Shown piece after piece: positions 52,333 through 61,800 of a stretch of DNA of 64,000 nt. Under the pieces are notes generated by a model, which worked only from the letters and a program-made list of their open reading frames with translations, was not told the origin of the DNA and made no database searches. This DNA comes from Cryobacterium sp. Y82 (GTDB lineage: Bacteria > Actinomycetota > Actinomycetes > Actinomycetales > Microbacteriaceae): the NCBI RefSeq assembly GCF_002929495.1, contig NZ_PJJJ01000030.1, positions 114,414-178,413 on the forward strand, read 5' to 3'. Both the position numbers and the translations under genes were made by a program. The first letter of the stretch is position 1; each line of letters begins with the position of its first letter.

Positions 52333-54864
52333 TCAGGCGAGGCGGCGGGCCAGGTAGGGGGCGGTTCGGCTCGTGGGATGGGCCGCTACCGTTGCCGGAG
52401 TGCCGGCGGAGATGATGCGGCCACCCTGGTCACCACCGGAGGGGCCGAGGTCGATCACCCAGTCGGCGGCGGCGACCACGTCCATCTCGTGTTCGACCAC
52501 GACGACGGTGTTGCCCGCGTCGACCAGGCGCCCGAGCTGCTGCATGAGCAGCTCCACGTCGGCCGGGTGCAGCCCGGTTGTCGGCTCGTCGAGCAGGTAG
52601 AGCGTGTGGCCACGCCTGGCGCGCTGCAGTTCGGTCGCCAGCTTGATGCGCTGCGCCTCCCCGCCGGAAAGCTCGGTGGCCGGTTGGCCAAGACGCAGGT
52701 AGCCCAGGCCCACTTCGCGCAGGGTCTCAAGGCTGCGCGCGGCGACGGCAACATCGGCGAGAAAGAGCAGCGCGGCATCCACTGTGAGGCCGAGCACCTC
52801 GGCGACGTTCTTGCCACGGTACGTAACCTGGAGGGTTTCAAGGTTGTAACGCGACCCGCCGCAGGTGGGGCAGGGGGCGTAGCTGCCCGGCAGAAATAAC
52901 AGCCCCACGGCCACGAAGCCCTCACCGAGGCAGGTCTCACAGCGACCGCCAGCGACGTTAAAGGAAAACCGTCCGGCGTTGAAACCGCGCTGACGCGCTT
53001 CGTCCGTGGCGGCAAAGGTTGCCCGAACGGCATCGAACAGCCCGGTGTAGGTGGCGAGGTTTGACCGCGGTGTGCGCCCGATCGGCTTCTGATCGACCTG
53101 CACCAAACGGTCGATGCTCTCCAGCCCGGTAACCTGCGCGATGGAAATCCGCTCACCGGATGCCGCATCAGCAGCCGCTTCTGCTGCGGCTTCTCCAGCG
53201 GCATCGGGGTCGCCGAGGTCGAGCACCGGCGCGTCATCGGGATCCGGGTGCAAATACAACCCAACGGCCTCGGCGAGCACGTGGCTGACCAGGGTCGACT
53301 TGCCTGACCCGGAGACGCCGGTGACCGCGGTGAACACCCCGAGCGGAATCTGCGCGTCAAGCCCGCGCAGATTATGCCGGGTGATATTGGTCAGTTCCAG
53401 CCACCCCAGCGGATGCCGCAACTCCCCCCGGACCACCGGCTTGCGGTGGTCCGCAAACAGGTACCGCCGCGTCACGGAAGTCTCCACCTCGGCCAGTCCG
53501 GCGGTCGGCCCGCTGTAGAGCACGTCGCCGCCGCCTTCACCGGCCCGTGGCCCAACGTCGACGACCCAGTCGGCGTGACCGACGACATCCATATTGTGTT
53601 CCACCACGAAAACCGAGTTGCCCGACCGTTTGAGCTGCTCGAGCACATCGAGCAGCGGCTCGGCATCGGCCGGGTGCAGACCGGCCGATGGCTCGTCGAG
53701 TACGTAGATGACGCCGAACAGGCCGGAGCGCAACTGCGTGGCGATACGCAGCCGCTGCATCTCACCCGGAGAAAGCGTCGGGGTCGACCGGCCGAGGGCC
53801 AGATAGCCCAGGCCCAGGTCAAGCAGTACGTTAATGCGGCGGAGCAGGTCGCCGGCCAGGGTGATGGCGACCTCCGATGCACCGGGATCGCCAGACACGA
53901 GCGGCCGCAGAATGGCGGCGAGGGCAGTCATCGGCAGGGCGTTGAGTGCGGCTATCGAGTGCCCCGCTACGGTGACGGCCAGGGCTTCGGGCTTCAGCCC
54001 GCTGCCGCCACAGTCCGGGCAGGGTCCGGTGTCAACGTAGCGCAATACCCGCTGTCGAACGTTTGGGCTCTTGCTGTCGGCGAGGGTATGCAACACGAAG
54101 CTCTTCGCACTCCAGAAACGACCTTGGTAGGGCTTGGCGATGCGGTCGCGCTGTGGGACTACCTCGACAACGGGCTGTTCCTCGGTGAACAGGATCCAAT
54201 CGCGGTCGGCCTGGGACAGATCTTGCCAGGGCACGTCGATGTCATAGCCGAGCACCGCAACGATGTCGCGCAGGTTCTTGCCCTGCCAGGCGCCTGGCCA
54301 GGCAGTAATTGCGCCATCACGAATACTCAGTGTGGCATCGAGTACCATCGATGCCTCGCTGACGGTGTGCGCCATACCCAGGCCGTGGCAGCGCGGGCAG
54401 GCTCCCATCGCTGTATTGGGTGAGAAAGAATCCGACTCGAGGCGACCGTTCGCATCCGCCGGGTACATGCCGGCACGAGAATACATCATACGCAGCGAGT
54501 TGGAGAGCGTCGTGACTGTGCCAACGCTCGAGCGCGAACTCGGCGTTCCGCGGCGTTGCTGCAGGGCGACGGCCGGTGGCAGCCCGGTGATCTCGTCAAC
54601 GTGCGGGGTGTGCCCCTGTTGAATCAAGCGCCGCGCGTAGGGGGCGACCGACTCGAAGAAGCGGCGCTGCGCCTCCGCGAAGATGGTACCGAAGGCGAGC
54701 GAGGACTTGCCGGAGCCGGAGACCCCGGTGAACGCCACGATGGCGTCCCTCGGTACGTCGACGTCTACATTGCGCAAGTTGTTTTCGCGGGCGCCGCGCA
54801 CGCGCACAAAACCATTGCCGGGCAGGGTGACCGGGGCGGGATCATTCGTATCTTCCATCAGCAT
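52333..54864 (-). CDS. UvrA-like ABC protein (UvrA2 class, short form)
   Basis: 843 residues, shorter than canonical UvrA (about 940-960). Two ATPase domains are present with Walker [12 protein letters not shown] and [10 protein letters not shown] and signatures [12 protein letters not shown] and [12 protein letters not shown]. Zinc-binding cysteine pairs are seen ([36 protein letters not shown]). Paralogues of this kind, lacking the UvrB-binding domain, are linked to resistance to DNA-intercalating antibiotics in producers and soil actinobacteria; that link is family knowledge. Downstream lies a truncated drug transporter, so this may have been a resistance pair. Confidence 0.9.
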   Translation of the reverse strand: MLMEDTNDPAPVTLPGNGFVRVRGARENNLRNVDVDVPRDAIVAFTGVSGSGKSSLAFGTIFAEAQRRFFESVAPYARRLIQQGHTPHVDEITGLPPAVALQQRRGTPSSRSSVGTVTTLSNSLRMMYSRAGMYPADANGRLESDSFSPNTAMGACPRCHGLGMAHTVSEASMVLDATLSIRDGAITAWPGAWQGKNLRDIVAVLGYDIDVPWQDLSQADRDWILFTEEQPVVEVVPQRDRIAKPYQGRFWSAKSFVLHTLADSKSPNVRQRVLRYVDTGPCPDCGGSGLKPEALAVTVAGHSIAALNALPMTALAAILRPLVSGDPGASEVAITLAGDLLRRINVLLDLGLGYLALGRSTPTLSPGEMQRLRIATQLRSGLFGVIYVLDEPSAGLHPADAEPLLDVLEQLKRSGNSVFVVEHNMDVVGHADWVVDVGPRAGEGGGDVLYSGPTAGLAEVETSVTRRYLFADHRKPVVRGELRHPLGWLELTNITRHNLRGLDAQIPLGVFTAVTGVSGSGKSTLVSHVLAEAVGLYLHPDPDDAPVLDLGDPDAAGEAAAEAAADAASGERISIAQVTGLESIDRLVQVDQKPIGRTPRSNLATYTGLFDAVRATFAATDEARQRGFNAGRFSFNVAGGRCETCLGEGFVAVGLLFLPGSYAPCPTCGGSRYNLETLQVTYRGKNVAEVLGLTVDAALLFLADVAVAARSLETLREVGLGYLRLGQPATELSGGEAQRIKLATELQRARRGHTLYLLDEPTTGLHPADVELLMQQLGRLVDAGNTVVVVEHEMDVVAAADWVIDLGPSGGDQGGRIISAGTPATVAAHPTSRTAPYLARRLA

Positions 54865-54990
54865 CCAAGCAACAGTAGTTCGTTCAGTGGTGCGTCGCCC
54901 GGGTATGGAAAAAATCGAATTCGGGTCAGGTTCTCGACGTGCCTGACCTTGTGCGGAGGGAGCACATCTGACGCAGTCTCACTAACCGCA

Positions 54991-56634
54991 CTACGACACC
55001 GCCGACACAGTGACCTCTTCCTGGAGATCGCGCAGCACGACCTTCATGATCTTGCCGGTGGCCGTGCGCGGCAGGGCGTCGACGAAGGTCACATAGTCGG
55101 GTACCTTGAACGCCGCTATCAGGTATCGGGTGTGGGTGAGCAGGTCGACCTCGGTCACCAGGGAATCCGGACGCAGCACAACGAAGGCCTTGGGCCGCTC
55201 GCCCCACTTGGGATGCGGCATGCCGACCACGGCCACGTCGAGCACGGTCGGGTGGGTGAGCATCGCGTTTTCGACTTCAATGGTCGAGATATTCTCGCCG
55301 CCCGAGATGATGATGTCCTTCGCACGATCCTTGATCTCGATGTAGCCGTCCGGATGCATGACGCCGAGGTCGCCGGTGTGGAACCAGCCGCCGCGGAAAG
55401 CATCCACTGTGGCTTGGCGGTCTTTGAAGTAGCCGAGCATGATGTTGTTGCCGCGGAGCACGATCTCACCGATGGTTTGGGCGTCGGCCGGCACGTCGGC
55501 CATGGCCGAGTCGACGATGCGCGCAGACTCGGCCTGCACCATGCCGACACCCTGCCGGGAGACCTTGCGGGCGCGTTCGTCGGCCGGCAGGTCGTCCCAC
55601 TCGCGCTGATATTCGCAGATCGTGTACGGACCGTACACCTCGGTGAGGCCGTAGACGTGCACGACCGTGATTCCGAGCGCGTCGAGCTGTTCGATCACAC
55701 TCGGCGATGGCGGGGCGCCGGCGGTGGTGATGGACAGCGGCGTCTCGAGCACGTGCTTCATCGACGCGTTGGCGATGACGCCGCAGACCGTGGGTGCGCC
55801 GCACAGGTTAGTCACTCCGAGGGTGTCGATGGCCGACCAGACCGATTCGGCCCGCACCGTACGCAGGCAGACGTGGGTGGCACCGGCTGCCGTTACCGCC
55901 CACGGTGTGCACCAACCGTTGCAGTGGAACATGGGCAGGGTCCACAGATAGACAGAGTCGCTCGTGAACTTGTTGTGGAACACTTCGCCGAAGGAGTTGA
56001 GGTACGCCCCACGGTGCGAGTACATCACGCCCTTGGGCTTGCCGGTCGTGCCCGAGGTGTAGTTGATTGAGATGACCGCGCGTTCGTCGGTGACCTCCCA
56101 GGCGAGTGGCTCAGCGGAGTCATTGTCGGCTTCGGCCAGAAAAGACTCGAGAGTCTGCTGGCCCACATCGAGGCCGCTCTCGGTGATGCCGAACTCACCG
56201 TCAGCGATTTCGATCATCCCGTTGAGCGAAGCGGATGCCGCAAACGCGTCTCCGACGCCGCTCACCAGCTCGGCGTCGATAAACAGCAGGGTCGCCTCGG
56301 AGTGCTCGAGGACGTAGTGCACCTCCGGACCGGCCATCCGGGAATTCAACGCGACGAGTACACCGCCGGCCAGCGGAACGGCGTAGTGGGCGATGAGCAT
56401 CTCGGGTATATTAGGCGCGAGGAATATAACGCGGTCACCCGGTGTAATGCGTGAACGGATGGCATGGGCCAGCTCCTCCGCCGCCTGCGCGAATTCGCGG
56501 TAGGTGTAACACCGAGCGCCATAGACGATCGCATCCTTGTGGGGAAATACCTCCGCGCTGCGCTGCAAAAACCGCATCGGCGTTAGCGGAGAGTCGTTGG
56601 GTGAGCCGGGCGGTATGTTCGTCGTTTCAATCAC
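54991..56634 (-). CDS. fadD: Acyl-CoA synthetase (AMP-forming, fatty-acid CoA ligase type)
   Basis: 547 residues; activates a carboxylic acid to its acyl-CoA through an acyl-AMP. The adenylation core motifs are INYTSGTTGKPKGVMYSHRG, the GLTEVYGPYT substrate-pocket region, GWFHTGDLGVMHPDGYIEIKDR, and the C-terminal lysine in ATGKIMKVVLR. Medium-chain or aromatic acids are possible substrates; the family resembles DMSP/3-methylmercaptopropionyl and long-chain ligases. It follows the acyl-CoA dehydrogenase gene by 54 bases on the same strand, and the TetR gene lies upstream of both. Confidence 0.9.
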   Translation of the reverse strand: MIETTNIPPGSPNDSPLTPMRFLQRSAEVFPHKDAIVYGARCYTYREFAQAAEELAHAIRSRITPGDRVIFLAPNIPEMLIAHYAVPLAGGVLVALNSRMAGPEVHYVLEHSEATLLFIDAELVSGVGDAFAASASLNGMIEIADGEFGITESGLDVGQQTLESFLAEADNDSAEPLAWEVTDERAVISINYTSGTTGKPKGVMYSHRGAYLNSFGEVFHNKFTSDSVYLWTLPMFHCNGWCTPWAVTAAGATHVCLRTVRAESVWSAIDTLGVTNLCGAPTVCGVIANASMKHVLETPLSITTAGAPPSPSVIEQLDALGITVVHVYGLTEVYGPYTICEYQREWDDLPADERARKVSRQGVGMVQAESARIVDSAMADVPADAQTIGEIVLRGNNIMLGYFKDRQATVDAFRGGWFHTGDLGVMHPDGYIEIKDRAKDIIISGGENISTIEVENAMLTHPTVLDVAVVGMPHPKWGERPKAFVVLRPDSLVTEVDLLTHTRYLIAAFKVPDYVTFVDALPRTATGKIMKVVLRDLQEEVTVSAVS

Positions 56635-56688
56635 GTGGGACTCCTTTGTCCGAAAAGATGATAGTTGTAGCGAAAAAACAGGTCGAAC

Positions 56689-57873
56689 CTAGTGGAAGGC
56701 GCTGACCCCGGTCAGGTCGCGACCGATGAGCAGGGACTGGATGCTCTCGGTGCCTTCGTAGGTGTGAATGGATTCGATATCGGCCAGGTGGCGAATGACG
56801 TGGTTCTCCAGCAGGATTCCGTTGCCTCCGAGCATGTCGCGGGCGAGCGAGGCGAGAGAGCGGGCCGCGCGGGTGTTGTGAAACTTGGCGAGGCTGGCCT
56901 GAATGGGCCGCAGGGTTCCAGCGGCGTCGAGTTCGGCGAGGCGGATGCAGTGCAGCTGCATGGAGGTGAGCTCGGAGAGCATGAGAGTGAGGCGTTCCTG
57001 CACGATCTGAAAACCGGCGATCGGCTTGCCGAACTGCACGCGCTGCTGCGCGTAGTTGAGGGCGGCTTCGAACACCGCGGTCGCGTGCCCGAGTGCCGAC
57101 CAGGCCACACCGAGCCGGGTGGCGAACAAGATCACGGCCGTGTCCTTGAAGGTGTGGGTGCCGGGCAGCACGGCGTCGAACGGGATTCGCACGTCGGTCA
57201 GGGTGATCCGAGCCTGGTGCACCGCGCGCAGCGAGCCCTTGCCGAGCATCGTCTCGCCGTGGTAGCCCGGCAGGGACTGGTCGACCAGGAAGCCGCGCAC
57301 GTTGCCGTCGTCGTCGCGCGCCCAGACCACGGTCACGTCACCGACCGAGCCGTTGCCGATCCATTTCTTCTCGCCGTTGATGACCCACTCGTCGCCGTCA
57401 AGGTGGGCGGTGGTCTCAAGACCCACCGAGTCCGAGCCGTGATCGGGTTCGGTCAGGGCGAAGGCGCCGAGCTTCTCGGCGCGGGCCAGAGGCACCAACC
57501 AGGTGGCTTTCTGCTCGTCGCTTCCGAACATGGCTATGCTGCGCAGGGCGAGCCCGCCCTGCACGGCCACGACGGTTCCCATCGAACCGTCGCCGCGAGA
57601 GATCTCCATGTTCACCAGGCCGGCGGCAAGCGGCGACATCGGGGTGAGCCCCGGCCCCTCGACGCCGTCCGTGAGCAGGTCGAGCTCGCCCAGGCGGCGA
57701 GCCAGGTGCAGCGGGTACTCCGCTTTGTCCCAGGCCTCACTCAGTTCGTCGAGGGTCTCCACTGCAAAAGTCCGTGCCCGGCTCCAGAACGCCCGATCGG
57801 TCTCCGGGACATCGGCGAAAACGCCGTAGTAGTCGGTGTCGAGCGGGGCGGAGACATCGTAATCGGGCATCAT
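56689..57873 (-). CDS. Acyl-CoA dehydrogenase (glutaryl-CoA dehydrogenase-like)
   Basis: 394 residues; FAD enzyme that oxidises acyl-CoA at the alpha-beta bond. Motifs include AFALTEPDHGSDSVGLETTA, EKKWIGNGSVGDVTVVWA, FGKPIAGFQIVQERL and the C-terminal IHTYEGTESIQSLLIGRDLTG, whose glutamate in YEGTE is at the position of the catalytic base of the glutaryl-CoA dehydrogenase/ACOX4 group. The start MMPDYDVSAP follows the TetR gene by 71 bases. With the downstream ligase it forms a short catabolic operon. Confidence 0.9.
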   Translation of the reverse strand: MMPDYDVSAPLDTDYYGVFADVPETDRAFWSRARTFAVETLDELSEAWDKAEYPLHLARRLGELDLLTDGVEGPGLTPMSPLAAGLVNMEISRGDGSMGTVVAVQGGLALRSIAMFGSDEQKATWLVPLARAEKLGAFALTEPDHGSDSVGLETTAHLDGDEWVINGEKKWIGNGSVGDVTVVWARDDDGNVRGFLVDQSLPGYHGETMLGKGSLRAVHQARITLTDVRIPFDAVLPGTHTFKDTAVILFATRLGVAWSALGHATAVFEAALNYAQQRVQFGKPIAGFQIVQERLTLMLSELTSMQLHCIRLAELDAAGTLRPIQASLAKFHNTRAARSLASLARDMLGGNGILLENHVIRHLADIESIHTYEGTESIQSLLIGRDLTGVSAFH

Positions 57874-57911
57874 TGCCTTTCGCGGTAGCGGGTGTGATTA
57901 CAGTTTTACCT

Positions 57912-57948
57912 GACACTGAGTCTCACGTCAACTGACACTTGGTGTCAG
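57912..57948. promoter_or_regulatory. Likely TetR operator before the acyl-CoA dehydrogenase gene
   Basis: A palindrome CTGACAC-TTG-GTGTCAG at 57932-57948 and a related half-site pair TGACAC...ACGTCA at 57911-57930. The palindrome overlaps the last codons of the tetR gene by four bases and sits in the promoter position of the downstream operon. Confidence 0.65.
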
Positions 57949-58673
57949 ATTGACCGAAGTCGGTTCTCGATCACCCGCGCGACATCGTGCGGCAGGGCTG
58001 AGGCGGGGAACACCGCGACGAGCAGCTCGCTGGCGCCCGCGGCTGCTTGGCCGCCTGCAAAGCGATTGCGCACAGCGTGCAACTGCGCCGCCAGGCCGTC
58101 CGGATCGAGGAGTCCCGCCCCGTCAATGGCGCGAATCATGCGGCGAAGCTCGAAGTTGTGCGTGGCGATGACGGCCGCCGCGAATTGAATCGCGATGACC
58201 GGCTCGAGACCCGGCAGGCTACGCCGCAGGTAGGCCGAGAAGACTTTCTCGTAGCGTGACACCATGACGGTTTCGCGATCACGCAGAACGGATGTCTGGC
58301 GCACGACCAGATCGCGCACCCGCACGATCTCGAGACGTTCCCGAAACCGCTCGAACACGAGTGCGGCCGCGTCGCAGACGGCCAGCCAGGGATCATCGTG
58401 TTCGAGCGCGAAATACATGTCGATCTGTTCCAGGAGTTCGTCGTGGTCGGCAAAGATCACGTCGTCTTTCGACCGGAACTGGCGAAAGAAGGTGCTGCGG
58501 GACACTCCCGCGGCGGCGGCGATCTGGGTGGTGCTCGTGGCTTCGTAGCCGTGGGCTTGAAACAGGCGAACAGCGATGTCGGCCACGTTGACGCGGCTGT
58601 GGGCATCCGCTAGCCGAGTGACGCGCGGCAGGACAAGATTGCGGCGTGCGGAACCTGCAGATGGATCAGACAT
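57945..58673 (-). CDS. TetR-family transcriptional regulator
   Basis: 242 residues. The N-terminal helix-turn-helix reads IAVRLFQAHGYEATSTTQIA and AAAGVSRSTFFRQFRSKDDVI; the C-terminal ligand domain is all-helical. It lies directly upstream of the acyl-CoA dehydrogenase and acyl-CoA synthetase genes and likely represses them until an acyl-CoA binds; a matching palindrome is in the gap. About 25 residues precede the DNA-binding domain. Confidence 0.9.
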   Translation of the reverse strand: MSDPSAGSARRNLVLPRVTRLADAHSRVNVADIAVRLFQAHGYEATSTTQIAAAAGVSRSTFFRQFRSKDDVIFADHDELLEQIDMYFALEHDDPWLAVCDAAALVFERFRERLEIVRVRDLVVRQTSVLRDRETVMVSRYEKVFSAYLRRSLPGLEPVIAIQFAAAVIATHNFELRRMIRAIDGAGLLDPDGLAAQLHAVRNRFAGGQAAAGASELLVAVFPASALPHDVARVIENRLRSI

Positions 58674-58804
58674 GGTGAGGCGAAATTAGCACGGAATCAA
58701 CGGGGGGAATGAATGGGCGGCCCGACCATTGAATGCATAAGGTTTCCATAAGGCCCACATCTCACTCTTACAGCATTCGCTCACCCTGAGGAGATCGGTG
58801 CGTC

Positions 58805-61800
58805 ATGAGCAGGTTCGAAGATCAAGGAATCGTTCGCAGCAGTCGCAAGATAACCGGAATGCGAGGTAGTCCACCGATACCGGACAGTGGAAGACCGGAG
58901 AGAGTCTTCGGCAAGCCCATGCGCATAATTGCAGCCAGCATGGCCGCGGTGCTCTACGCCGGACTCGGGCTGACGGCCGCACTCCCGGCCCAGGCGGCCG
59001 TCGCCGCGGTCGGCCAGGGTTTCTCCGTCACCGCAAGCGACCTCGCTTTTATCCTCAAGCAGGTCAAGATCGCTGAAGCCCACGTGGCCAACACCACCCC
59101 GGCCACCGGACCGTGTGGCGCCCTCGTCGGAACCGGCCTCAACCAGATTGCCAGCCCGCTGCTCTCGCTCGGACTGCGCACCGTCGACGGCTCCTGCAAC
59201 AACCTGCAGCCCGGCCAGGGCCAGTTCGGTGCCGCCGACCAGGTCTTCCCGCGCCTCGCAAAGCCGGTCTTTTCCGCAGCGGACGTCACTCCCTCCGGCT
59301 TCGGACCGCCGAACCCCACCTCCTACGCCCAGAAAAAGGGCCTGGTCTTCGACTCTGAGCCGCGTACCATCAGCAACCTGATCGTCGATCAGACCTCCAC
59401 CAACCCGGCCGCCATTGCCGCCGCCGGAAACCCCGTGCGCACCCAGGGCAATGAGGGCGTCGTGGCATGCACGACCGACCCGAGCCCGGGTGTGCCCTTC
59501 GGCACGCCACCGGGCTGTATCCCTAGCCACGAGACGCTGTTCATGCCGAACGTGACGACCGACGTCGGCTTGTCGCCGCCGTACAACTCCCTGTTCACCC
59601 TGTTCGGCCAGTTCTTCGACCACGGCATCGACCAGACGGTCAAGGGCGGCGGCACGGTCTTCGTTCCCCTGAAAGCGGATGACCCATTGGTCGCCGGTCC
59701 GGACCACGTCTTCGGCAACGGGGACGATCTCGACCCGAACCTGCGCTTCATGGTGCTGACCCGTGGCCAGAACCAGCCCGGCGCCGACGGCATCACCGGC
59801 GACAACCCGTCCACGGCGAACGACGAGAGCGCCGACGACGTGCAGGATGCCCTCAACACGGACTCGCCCTGGGTCGACCAGAGCCAGACCTACAGCTCGC
59901 ACGCCTCGCACCAGGTCTTCCTGCGCGAGTACGTGACCGAGGGTGGGCGTCCGGTTTCCACCGGCAAGCTGCTCGGCGGACCGGCCGGACCGACCGCCGG
60001 CGGCATGGCCACCTGGGCCACCACCAAGGACCAGGCCGCGAACGTGCTTGGGCTGCTGCTGGCCGATAAGGATGTGCTCAACGTTCCGATGCTCGCAGCG
60101 GATGCCTACGGCAAATTCATCCCCGGACCGCTGCGCGGAATGCCGCAGTACGTCACCGCGACCGGTCTGGTCGAGGGTGATACCGCCAACCCCGTACCCG
60201 TACCAAGCGACGTGCTCTACTTCAAAACTCCGTTCCTGACCGACATCGCGCACAACGCGGAGCCGAAGGCCGGACTGACCCCGGATGCCAACACCACGGC
60301 ATCCGCTGATTTCGCCGGCCAGCCAGCCGGAACCTACGACGATGAGATGCTCAATGCACACTTCATCGCGGGAGACGGTCGCGTCAACGAGAACATCGGC
60401 CTGACCGCCATTCATCAGGTGTTCCACTCGGAGCACGACCGCCTTATCAACAACATCGAAAACACCCTGACCAACGACACCTCAGCCAGGGGTGTTGCCG
60501 CTCTGGCCGAGTGGAAGCTGTCCAGCGGGGCTGGCGGCTGGAACGGCGACCGTCTGTTCCAGGCTGCCCGGTTCGTGAACGAAATGGAATACCAGCACCT
60601 CGTGTTCGAAGAATTCGCGCGCAAGGTGCAGCCCGGTATCAACCCGTTCGAACCATTCGCGTTCACGCAGACCGAGCTCAACCCTGCGGTCACGGCGGAG
60701 TTCGCCCACGCGGTCTACCGCTTCGGTCACTCCATGCTGACCGAGACGATTTCGCGTCGCAACGAGGACAAGCCTGGCGCTGACGGCATGTTTGGCACGA
60801 GTGACGACGTGTTGGGCAGCCAGAACGACATCTCGTTGCTCGCAGGGTTCCTCAACCCGCCCGCCTACACCGACGGTGGACCAGAGGGGCAGCTGACCTC
60901 TAAAGAGGCAGCGGGCAGCGTCATCATGGGCATGAGCGACCAGGTCGGCAACGAACTCGACGAGTTCGTCACTGACACCCTGCGTAACAAACTGCTCGGC
61001 CTGCCGCTCGACCTGGCATCGGTCAATATGGCCCGTGCACGTTCGGAAGGCGTGCCGCGGTTGAACGTGTTCCGTCGCGACCTGTTCAACAAGACCAACG
61101 ACTCAGCGCTCAGGCCGTACACGAACTGGATCGACTTCGGTGAGAACCTCAAGCACCCGGAATCGCTGATCAACTTTGTGGCCGCCTACGGGCAGTTCGA
61201 CACCATTACGAGCGCCACCACGCCTGACGGCAAGCGCGACGCCGCACGACGGATCGTGAGTCCTGACAGTCTGGCCGGAGAAGTGTCTCCGGACGGCGCA
61301 ATGGAGTTCATGAACAGCACCGGAGTGTGGGCCAACTCGGGTACGCGTTCGATCACCGGTCTCGACGCGGTCGACCTCTGGGTCGGCGGTCTCGCGGAGA
61401 TGACCACCCCGTTCGGCGGCCTGCTCGGCACAACCTTCAACTACGTGTTCGAGAAGCAGATGACCGACCTGCAAAACGGTGACCGGTTGTACTACCTCGC
61501 CCGCACGCCCGGCATGAACCTCCGCACCCAGTTGGAGGGCAACTCGTTCGCCGAACTCATGATGCGCAACACCACGGCGCACACCCTCAAGGCCGACCCC
61601 TTCGCCACGGCCGACTGCAAGTTCGAGCTGAAGAACCTGGCGGGAACCGTCGCGGGGTTCGCGGCTTCGGGCAACAGCGTCGCGAACGATCCGCAATCTG
61701 AGTGTAATGAGACGGCCCTGCTGATCCGCATGCCGGACGGCACGATCAAGTACCGTGCCCGCAATACGGTCGACCCTGCCGGCATCAACGGACAAGCCGT

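Noticed and set aside
53374..54423. 350-codon plus-strand frame and others opposite the UvrA-like gene
   Set aside because: Shadows of the UvrA-like gene; composition is biased and there are no motifs.
54556..56070. 504-codon plus-strand frame
   Set aside because: Antisense of the acyl-CoA synthetase gene, which has full adenylation motifs.
58781..60436. 551-codon open frame on the minus strand
   Set aside because: It is the antisense shadow of the haem peroxidase gene, whose plus-strand frame carries clear motifs and a signal peptide. High G+C codon bias opens this antisense frame.
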